Origin: Hyphomicrobiales bacterium
Lineage (GTDB): Bacteria > Pseudomonadota > Alphaproteobacteria > Rhizobiales > TMED25
Direction of reading: 5' to 3'
DNA: 29,434 bases
Assembly: GCA_016780665.1 (NCBI GenBank)
Contig: JADHLM010000005.1
Location: forward strand, 1 to 29,434
Numbering within the stretch: the stretch's first letter is position 1; every line of letters begins with the position of its first letter. The notes beneath the pieces were generated by a model. It was not told the origin of the DNA, ran no database searches, and saw only the letters and a list, made by a program, of their open reading frames with translations. Positions 23,482 through 29,434 of this stretch are shown in pieces. A program made the position numbers and the translations under genes.

Positions 23482-24043
23482 TTAATAAGTTTGAGGTTTG
23501 GTATAGTGGAAGACCTACTACTGATGAATATGAACCAATAATTTTAATTACAAATGAGCCTGCAATACCTTGAATAGCATAACCCCCCGCTTTATCATAC
23601 CACTCTTTTGATAGTATGTAAGATCCTAATTCCTCCTCTGATAATCTCTTAAATTTTACTTTCGTTTCAACTAATCTAGATATATATTTCCCATGCTGAT
23701 CACGTAGGCATACTGCTGTATATACTCTGTGATTCCTTCCAGATAATAATTGTAATGCCTTTACCGCATCATCTTCATCATTTGGCTTTTCTACAATTCG
23801 TCTACCTACAGCAACAATTGTATCTGCTGCTAAAATTATTGAATTTTCTATTTTACTCTTCTCATATACTGCTTCAGCCTTACGTTTAGCTATTATAATA
23901 GCCTTCTGCTTTGGTAGTATTTTTGGGTCATCTACAAACTCATTTACATTTGAGTCTTCGATCAAATCAGGGAAAACTCCGATTTGTTCCAAGAGGTCTT
24001 TCCTTCTTGGAGATTTACTCGCTAAAATTAATTTTAAAGTCAT
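23438..24043 (-). CDS. maf: Maf family nucleoside triphosphate pyrophosphatase
   Basis: A 201-residue Maf protein that hydrolyses non-canonical or modified nucleoside triphosphates such as dTTP/UTP analogues. Signature residues: LILASKSPRRKDLLEQIG (5-22, phosphate-binding Ser-Pro-Arg-Arg), LAADTIVAVGRR with Asp74, EKPNDEDDA with Lys86, and the late KAGGYAIQGIAGSFV motif. It begins two bases after the hisD stop, and its end overlaps the next small gene. infA, often just upstream in alphaproteobacteria, is not here. Confidence 0.95.
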   Translation of the reverse strand: MTLKLILASKSPRRKDLLEQIGVFPDLIEDSNVNEFVDDPKILPKQKAIIIAKRKAEAVYEKSKIENSIILAADTIVAVGRRIVEKPNDEDDAVKALQLLSGRNHRVYTAVCLRDQHGKYISRLVETKVKFKRLSEEELGSYILSKEWYDKAGGYAIQGIAGSFVIKIIGSYSSVVGLPLYQTSNLLNGVGYDAKYRWKDK

Positions 24044-24045
24044 AC

Positions 24046-25350
24046 CTAACTTCGATTTTTTCTATTTAATCTTGTTCTTAATGAATTTGCATGTGATGTG
24101 AGCCCCTCGTATTCCGCAATAGTAATTGCGCTTTGTGCTAATTCATCAAATGTTCCTTCTGAACATTCTATTATTGAAGTTTTTTTCATGAAATTCTGTA
24201 CTGACAGACCTGACGAAAAACGCGCTGATTGCAGCGTAGGCAAGACATGGTTTGTTCCAACAACATAATCACCTAATGCTTCTGGTGTGAATTTCCCAAT
24301 AAATATTGCTCCTGCATTTCTTATACTAGGAATTAGATCTGATGCATAATCAGAACATAATTCTAGATGTTCTGGCGCTAAATAATTGATTAATTCTGAA
24401 ATATCATTATTGCTTTTGCAAATAATTATACTTCCATATTTATTCCAACTCTTTTTTAGTATTGAGTTATCATCAAAATTACTCAGCCTATTATTTATTT
24501 CATCGTTAATTTTTGAAGCAAATTTATTGTTTTTCGTTATCAATATTGATTGTGCATTATCATCATGTTCAGCCTGGGCAAAAAGATCTTCTATTACCCA
24601 ATCTAGATCCATATCCTCTTCAGCAACAACGACAACCTCAGATGGCCCCGCAACCATATCTATCCCAACATCACCAAATACCTGTTTCTTAGCTCCAGCA
24701 ACATAGCTATTACCAGGACCAACAATCATGTCAACTTTCTTAATCATAGAAGTTCCATACGCGAGAGCTGCTATTGCTTGGGCTCCTCCGATTTGATAAA
24801 TTTCTTTTATCCCACATATATAAGCTGCAGCTAATATAGGTTCATTGATTGTGCCATTAATTGATGGTGTAACCATCACAATTCTATCAACGCCTGCGAC
24901 TATAGCAGGAACAGCATTCATCAGTACTGAGCTTGGATACAGCGCCTTTCCACCAGGAACATATAAACCAACTGACTGAATTGGTGTCCACTTTAAATCA
25001 ATCTTTGTATCTATATTATCTTTATATTTAATATCTGAAGGTTTGAGTTTCTTGTGATAATTCAAAATCCTTTTATAAGCAAATTCGAGTGATTTTTTAA
25101 GCTCAGAACTTATATTTTTGTAACTATCCTCTATAATTCCTTGTGGTATTAGCAGATCATTTTGATTTAGCTCATTTTTATCAAATTTATTTGTAAATTT
25201 AACTAGTGCTTTATCACCATTTGCTTTTATTGAATTAATTATATTAATAACGTCTTTTGCAACATCATCAAAATTCGATTGTCTTTTTTTATTTAACTCA
25301 AAAAATTGCTCCATTGAGTCTTTATTGTCATAATAATAAATTTTATTCAT
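24046..25350 (-). CDS. hisD: Histidinol dehydrogenase
   Basis: HisD oxidises L-histidinol to L-histidine in two NAD-dependent, zinc-requiring steps, the end of histidine synthesis. The 434-residue length is typical. Conserved segments: VGLYVPGGKALYPSSVLMN, QIGGAQAIAALAYGT, VGPGNSYVAGAKKQVFG, IDMVAGPSEV, FAQAEHDDNAQS (zinc-site Gln/His), LAPEHLEL and TNHVLPT. It follows murA by 12 bases and precedes maf by two, in the alphaproteobacterial order murA-hisD-maf, with small genes sometimes found between them missing here. Other his genes are not in the window. Confidence 0.97.
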   Translation of the reverse strand: MNKIYYYDNKDSMEQFFELNKKRQSNFDDVAKDVINIINSIKANGDKALVKFTNKFDKNELNQNDLLIPQGIIEDSYKNISSELKKSLEFAYKRILNYHKKLKPSDIKYKDNIDTKIDLKWTPIQSVGLYVPGGKALYPSSVLMNAVPAIVAGVDRIVMVTPSINGTINEPILAAAYICGIKEIYQIGGAQAIAALAYGTSMIKKVDMIVGPGNSYVAGAKKQVFGDVGIDMVAGPSEVVVVAEEDMDLDWVIEDLFAQAEHDDNAQSILITKNNKFASKINDEINNRLSNFDDNSILKKSWNKYGSIIICKSNNDISELINYLAPEHLELCSDYASDLIPSIRNAGAIFIGKFTPEALGDYVVGTNHVLPTLQSARFSSGLSVQNFMKKTSIIECSEGTFDELAQSAITIAEYEGLTSHANSLRTRLNRKNRS

Positions 25351-25362
25351 TGTATTACTTAT

Positions 25363-26658
25363 CTATACTATTCTCTCAATAATTGCACCGCAATTGGATA
25401 ATTTTTTTTCAAGTGAGTCAAAACCTCTATCAAGATGATATACTCTATTTATTATAGTCTCTCCTACTGCAGTTAACCCTGCAATAACTAGCGAAACAGA
25501 TGCTCTTAAATCGGTTGCCATAACTTGTGCACCAATAAGATCTGACTTACCGCTAATTATTGCTTTATCACCATCTAAAGTAATTTTTGCACCCATTCTA
25601 GCTAATTCTTGGACATGCATAAATCTATTTTCAAAAATCTTTTCATTTATTATTGATACCCCATTAGCTTGTGTTAGGAGTGCCATAAATTGAGCCTGTA
25701 AATCAGTTGGAAAACCAGGATACGGTTGCGTTGTAATTTCAATTGGAGATAATTCCTTGTTTGTATTTTCAACTAATATACCTTCCTCTATCTTTTCTAC
25801 ATTGCATCCAATTTCTTGAAGTAACCTTAACGGTAATTCAAGAGTATCAATATCACAATTACTAAGTATAACTCTACCTCCTGTTGCACAACAAGCTATA
25901 GCATAAGTTCCAGCTTCAATTCTATCTGCAATTATCTTGTGATTTGCACCGCTCAATCTTTGTTGACCTTGAATTAATATAGTGTTGTTCCCTGATACCT
26001 CAATACTTGCACCCATCTTATTTAGAAAGATAATTAAATCTTTCGTTTCTGGTTCCATTGAGGCATTTGATATTGTTGTCTCTCCACGAGCCAAGCATGC
26101 TGCCATCATTAAATTCTGAGTTGCTCCAACTGACTGTTTTTTTAAATTGATATTTGCACCTGTAAGCCCATTTTTTGCACGAGCTACAACATAGCCCTCT
26201 TCTATTTCTATTTCCGCTCCTAATTTTTTTAGTCCATCTAAGTGAATATCAACAGGTCTAGTTCCAATAGCACAACCACCAGGCATTGATACCTTTGCAA
26301 ACTTTTCTCTTGCTAGTAACGGACCTAAGACAAGAAAACTCGCCCTCATTTTTGATACATCTTCATAATCAGCATTCAAGCTTTGGAATTTTTGCAATTT
26401 TATTCTCGTTTTCGGTGCACTAATATATTTTTGGTTATTTGAAGTTTGTAAATTTTTACCTCGCTCAATAACTGCTCCTAAATTCTTCAATATTAATTCT
26501 AATCTACTGATATCACTTAAATTAGGAAGATTATCCAAGATCAGTTCTTGATCAGTTAAGATACTCGCTATCATAATTGGCAGTGATGCATTTTTTGAAC
26601 CAGAGATTTGAATAGACCCTATGAGAGGTGTCCCACCAACAATTCGAATTTTATCCAT
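25363..26658 (-). CDS. murA: UDP-N-acetylglucosamine 1-carboxyvinyltransferase
   Basis: MurA transfers enolpyruvate from PEP to UDP-GlcNAc, the first committed step of peptidoglycan synthesis. From ATG 26658-26656 the protein has 431 residues. Visible: SGSKNASLP with catalytic Lys22 and Asn23, the PEP-binding loop PGGCAIGTRP with Cys129 (the fosfomycin target, so the enzyme is expected to be of the sensitive type), EAGTYAIACCATGG, and the C-terminal DLRASVSLVIAGL with RVYHLDRGF. The ATG is preferred to the GTG at 26670 because it overlaps the stop of a small upstream ORF in the compact ATGGATAA form. Confidence 0.97.
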   Translation of the reverse strand: MDKIRIVGGTPLIGSIQISGSKNASLPIMIASILTDQELILDNLPNLSDISRLELILKNLGAVIERGKNLQTSNNQKYISAPKTRIKLQKFQSLNADYEDVSKMRASFLVLGPLLAREKFAKVSMPGGCAIGTRPVDIHLDGLKKLGAEIEIEEGYVVARAKNGLTGANINLKKQSVGATQNLMMAACLARGETTISNASMEPETKDLIIFLNKMGASIEVSGNNTILIQGQQRLSGANHKIIADRIEAGTYAIACCATGGRVILSNCDIDTLELPLRLLQEIGCNVEKIEEGILVENTNKELSPIEITTQPYPGFPTDLQAQFMALLTQANGVSIINEKIFENRFMHVQELARMGAKITLDGDKAIISGKSDLIGAQVMATDLRASVSLVIAGLTAVGETIINRVYHLDRGFDSLEKKLSNCGAIIERIV

Positions 26659-26782
26659 CTTTTTTATCACTCAACTTCTGATTTTTTTCTTTTAGCATAT
26701 TTGCTTGGGCTTTCCTTTTCTTGAGGTTTTCTTTTAGTGCCTTAGCTAATTTTTGATTGTCTTTTTTTTTCAATTTTGCCAT
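26651..26782 (-). CDS. Small basic 43-residue protein overlapping the murA start
   Basis: Reverse-strand frame from ATG 26782-26780 to TAA 26653-26651. The product is lysine-rich, beginning MAKLKKKDNQKLAKAL, and contains KENLKKRKAQAN, which resembles the NLKRRKAQ pattern I recall in short hypothetical proteins encoded just before murA in other alphaproteobacteria. One continuous amphipathic helix is likely. Its last eight bases overlap murA, suggesting translational coupling. No clear Shine-Dalgarno sequence precedes it. Function unknown; nucleic-acid or ribosome binding would suit the charge but is a guess. Confidence 0.6.
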   Translation of the reverse strand: MAKLKKKDNQKLAKALKENLKKRKAQANMLKEKNQKLSDKKDG

Positions 26783-26835
26783 ATTGTCGAATAGTAAGTT
26801 TTTTTTGACAATCTATTTTGCCAATATATTATTAA

Positions 26836-26910
26836 GCCGCAGTAGCTCAGTGGTAGAGCGCACCCTTGGTAAGGGTGAGGTCGAGTGTTCAATCCACTCC
26901 TGCGGCACCA
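26836..26910 (+). tRNA. tRNA-Thr (GGT)
   Basis: A 75-base cloverleaf: acceptor GCCGCAG/CTGCGGC, D-arm GCTC/GAGC, anticodon stem CACCC/GGGTG around TTGGTAA with anticodon GGT, T-arm GAGTG/CACTC with loop TTCAATC, discriminator A and encoded CCA. It lies in the gap between the divergent small ORF/murA unit and the flavodoxin-like gene. Confidence 0.97.
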
Positions 26911-26975
26911 TTTCTTCAATATATATAGAAAAAGATTATATTGAAAATCCTTTATTAGTTATTTAGTCTATATCA

Positions 26976-27440
26976 ATGAAAAAAAAACTTCTAATTTTAT
27001 CAAATCTCCCATCTGAAAATACCAAAATTTTATTTGACGAGGTTAAAAAGGGGGCAAAATCAATAAATTCGGAGACTGTTGAAATTGCTGCGCATGATGC
27101 CAAAGATGTCGATTACGAGATACTTTCTAAATCTTCAGCAATGATAATTGGAACAACTGAAAATCTTGGGTACATGAGCGGAGTCATCAAGGATTTTTTT
27201 GATCGAAACTACTATGAGTGTCTGGATAAAACAAATGGACTTCCCTATGCAATCTATATTAGAGCAGGTCATGATGGTACTGGCACCGAAATTAATATTA
27301 AAAAAATTATTACAGGATTGAGATGGAAAGAGATTCAAAAACCACTTATATTGAAAGGTGATTGGAACAATGATTTTAAGAGAGAATGTTTCAATCTTGG
27401 CGCAACAATTGCAGCAGGACTTGATGCTAATATTTACTAA
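26976..27440 (+). CDS. Flavodoxin-fold protein
   Basis: A 154-residue protein of the flavodoxin / NADPH-dependent FMN reductase fold. It begins KKKLLILSNLPSENTKILFDEV (strand and phosphate-loop region), then IIGTTENLGYMSGVIKDFFDRNYY, the segment that covers the FMN ring, and YAIYIRAGHDGTGTEINIKKII. FMN binding is likely; electron partner and role are unknown. The gene lies 65 bases after tRNA-Thr and 20 bases before an aminopeptidase gene, so the two may be co-transcribed. Confidence 0.85.
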   Translation: MKKKLLILSNLPSENTKILFDEVKKGAKSINSETVEIAAHDAKDVDYEILSKSSAMIIGTTENLGYMSGVIKDFFDRNYYECLDKTNGLPYAIYIRAGHDGTGTEINIKKIITGLRWKEIQKPLILKGDWNNDFKRECFNLGATIAAGLDANIY

Positions 27441-27460
27441 ATCTATTTTACAGGCTTGAT

Positions 27461-28816
27461 ATGTTCACAAAAAATAAAAAAAATTCTACAGAAATCACTA
27501 TCCTAAAAAGTGGAGATTTGAATAAATTTATAGATAGTCATAATCAATACAAGAACTGGATTCATGAAAATAATTTCAAGGCATCTCCTGGTCAATATTT
27601 AATTATTCCATCAAATGATGGACAAATTGAAAGGGTACTTGTTGGTAGAAGTGATTCAAATGATGTTTATCGTGATTTTTTTTGTTATAAATTGTCGAAA
27701 TCATTACCTAATAGAAACTACTACTTTTCAAATTTAGAAGACGGTTCAACTCTTCCTTATCTAAGCTGGGCACTAGGTAATTATCGCTATAACTCTCCTT
27801 CAAAAAATACTTCTAAGTTGTACCTCCCAGAGATGATCTACGATGAAGTACAAAATCTAGTTAAAAGTATTTTCTTCACAATGGATTTAATAAACCACCC
27901 TGCAAATATACTAAATACAGAAAACTTCTCAAAAACTATAAAAAAATATTTTGATGATTTGGGTTGCAAAGTAAGTGAGATTTCTGGCAAGGCACTTATT
28001 AAAGAAAATCTTCCATTAATTTATGAAGTTGGGAAAGCTAGCGACTACCCTCCACGACTAGTTGATATCCAATGGGGCAATAAAAAAAGCAAAAAGATAA
28101 CATTGGTTGGTAAAGGTGTAACTTTTGATACTGGTGGTTTAGATATAAAACCATCATCCGGTATGTTATTAATGAAAAAGGATATGGGTGGCGCTGCAAA
28201 TATTTTAGGACTTGCAAGTATGCTTGTTCTCAATCAAATTGATATAAATCTTAGAGTTTTAATACCTATTGTGGAGAATTCCATTTCAGGTAATTCTTTC
28301 AGACCTGGTGACATTTTAACATCTCGTAATGGGACAACAGTTGAAATTGGGAATACAGATGCAGAAGGTAGATTAATACTTGCTGACGCGTTGACATTAG
28401 CCGATGAAGAGAGTCCTGAAATAATAATTGATATGGCAACATTAACAGGAGCAGCAAGAGTGGCTATGGGGCCTGAGATAGTTCCATTCTTCTCAACGAA
28501 CGAAGACATTGCTACTACGTTACAAAATATATCATTTAAAGTTCAAGATCCTGTCTGGCAAATGCCATTTTTTGAGCCCTATGGTAAATGGCTTAATAAC
28601 GACATATCTGATATAAATAATTCACCAAACACTCCATTTGCAGGATCTATTATAGCAGCAGAATTTTTAAAAAAGTTTATCAAGAATACAAAAACCTATA
28701 TCCATTTTGATGTTTACTCATGGAATAACGGCACAAACTCTAATATCCCGAAAGGTGGAGCAGCTCAGGGCATTAGAGCTATTTATAAATTATTAGTTGA
28801 TCATATAAAAAATTAA
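27461..28816 (+). CDS. Leucyl aminopeptidase family protein (peptidase M17)
   Basis: A 451-residue cytosolic aminopeptidase with two metal ions. Catalytic region: GKGVTFDTGGLDIKPSSGM and MKKDMGGAA give the Lys and Asp ligands, and NTDAEGRLILADAL is the M17 signature with Asp, Glu and Arg. The N-terminal domain is divergent, as in the alphaproteobacterial PepA-like second type. It should release N-terminal residues from peptides, perhaps in peptide or glutathione turnover. It is followed at once by an NlpC/P60 gene, a pairing common in alphaproteobacteria. Confidence 0.94.
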   Translation: MFTKNKKNSTEITILKSGDLNKFIDSHNQYKNWIHENNFKASPGQYLIIPSNDGQIERVLVGRSDSNDVYRDFFCYKLSKSLPNRNYYFSNLEDGSTLPYLSWALGNYRYNSPSKNTSKLYLPEMIYDEVQNLVKSIFFTMDLINHPANILNTENFSKTIKKYFDDLGCKVSEISGKALIKENLPLIYEVGKASDYPPRLVDIQWGNKKSKKITLVGKGVTFDTGGLDIKPSSGMLLMKKDMGGAANILGLASMLVLNQIDINLRVLIPIVENSISGNSFRPGDILTSRNGTTVEIGNTDAEGRLILADALTLADEESPEIIIDMATLTGAARVAMGPEIVPFFSTNEDIATTLQNISFKVQDPVWQMPFFEPYGKWLNNDISDINNSPNTPFAGSIIAAEFLKKFIKNTKTYIHFDVYSWNNGTNSNIPKGGAAQGIRAIYKLLVDHIKN

Positions 28817-28833
28817 TAACAAATTGGTGCAAT

Positions 28834-29434
28834 ATTAACATTTATCAAGTTATTCATAATGTAATTGATATCAAAAAAGAGCCTAGCTTCTTATCTGAAA
28901 CTGTTTCTGAGGCAATTTATGGGGAAAGTTTTGAGGTTGAAGAAGACTTAGATGATTGGCTCTTTGGAAGGTTACTTAGCGATAATTACTTCGGCTATCT
29001 ACCAGTAACTAGTCTGCAAAAGGAAGAACCTCATCTGGATCCCATTCGATCGTATGTTAATTCTAATTGTGCAAGCATATACTCAAAGCCAGATCCAAAG
29101 TCCCCAACGATAAACACATTATTCAGAAATTCGCGTATCGTAAAAGGCCAAAAAAAATTTAATGGCTTTTTTGAAATCGATTTTGGGATTGGATACATAA
29201 ATAAAGCTCATATATCATTCCCAAAAAAAATAAGTATGCCCGATGATTTTGTGAAAATAGCTTTCTCATATATTGGAACACCTTATAAATGGGGTGGAAG
29301 AACTATTCTTGGTATAGATTGTTCTGGATTAATACAAACTTCTCTGCATTCTCTTGGTATTAAATGCCCTAGAGATAGCAAAGATCAAAGAGAGATTCTT
29401 GGTAGTAAAATTGAGATGATGCCCGATTATAGTA
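28834..29434 (+). CDS. NlpC/P60 family peptidase, 3' end cut by window edge, apparent AUU start
   Basis: The plus-strand frame contains an SH3-like N-terminal part (IYGESFEVEED, WLFGRLLSDNYFGYLPVTSL) and the NlpC/P60 catalytic start GTPYKWGGRTILGIDCSGL, with nucleophile Cys163 counted from 28834. Such enzymes cut gamma-D-Glu-DAP bonds of peptidoglycan peptides. The His and third catalytic residue lie beyond the edge. No ATG, GTG or TTG occurs in frame between the TGA at 28798-28800 and residues inside the conserved domains. ATT at 28834 is the best start: GGTG at 28826-28829 pairs with the 5' side of the anti-Shine-Dalgarno at suitable distance. It begins 17 bases after the aminopeptidase stop. 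Confidence 0.82.
   Translation, partial: MNIYQVIHNVIDIKKEPSFLSETVSEAIYGESFEVEEDLDDWLFGRLLSDNYFGYLPVTSLQKEEPHLDPIRSYVNSNCASIYSKPDPKSPTINTLFRNSRIVKGQKKFNGFFEIDFGIGYINKAHISFPKKISMPDDFVKIAFSYIGTPYKWGGRTILGIDCSGLIQTSLHSLGIKCPRDSKDQREILGSKIEMMPDYS

Noticed and set aside
24386..24706. 106-residue plus-strand frame inside hisD
   Set aside because: hisD on the other strand is complete with all conserved motifs; the frame is low-complexity Ser/Leu/Ile-rich.

Overview
The window looks like a chromosomal segment of an AT-rich, streamlined and probably marine alphaproteobacterium. The evidence is the gene order: lptC-lptA-lptB-rpoN, a murA/hisD/maf/yacG block next to tRNA-Phe, uppP convergent with an NDUFA9-like SDR gene, GST-queG-SDR, and an M17 aminopeptidase followed by an NlpC/P60 gene. 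I cannot name the genus from sequence alone.

Layout. 1-959 (minus): translation operon infC-rpmI-rplT, with rplT cut by the left edge and infC starting at an AUA codon. 1036-3714 (minus): GST-like gene, queG and an atypical SDR gene, tightly packed. 3818-5581 (plus): pirin and uppP; uppP overlaps tail to tail with an NDUFA9-like SDR gene (minus, about 5574-6515) that has no ATG/GTG/TTG start. 6638-10499 (plus): RNase D, the lipopolysaccharide-transport genes lptC, lptA, lptB, then rpoN (sigma-54).

10534-22676 is an accessory catabolic region between rpoN and tRNA-Phe, in spot counts richer in G+C than the core genes. It holds an ACMSD-like amidohydrolase and a carboxymuconolactone-decarboxylase-fold protein (plus); a four-gene minus operon (Gfo/Idh/MocA dehydrogenase, TerC membrane protein, TauD-type dioxygenase, second Gfo/Idh/MocA protein); and a divergent plus operon (MmgE/PrpD protein, enolase-superfamily enzyme, third Gfo/Idh/MocA dehydrogenase) followed by a DctP-DctQ-DctM TRAP transporter. 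Together they suggest uptake and breakdown of a small polar acid or sugar-like compound; the substrate cannot be read from the sequence.

22696-26782 (minus): tRNA-Phe, yacG, an unknown single-pass membrane protein where many alphaproteobacteria have an RNase E/G gene, maf, hisD, murA, and an overlooked 43-residue basic ORF overlapping the murA start. 26836-29434 (plus): tRNA-Thr, a flavodoxin-like protein, an M17 aminopeptidase and a truncated NlpC/P60 protein whose reading frame also lacks a usual start codon.

Most notable: three genes (infC, the NDUFA9-like SDR, the NlpC/P60 gene) appear to begin at AUA/AUU, codons that IF3, the product of infC itself, discriminates against; this raises the possibility of a small IF3-controlled gene set. 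Also notable are a strong hairpin between dctP and dctQ, a 20-bp dyad before dctP, and the uncharacterised catabolic region. No stretch over 300 bases lacks a gene; no CRISPR array, insertion sequence, integrase or rRNA was seen.
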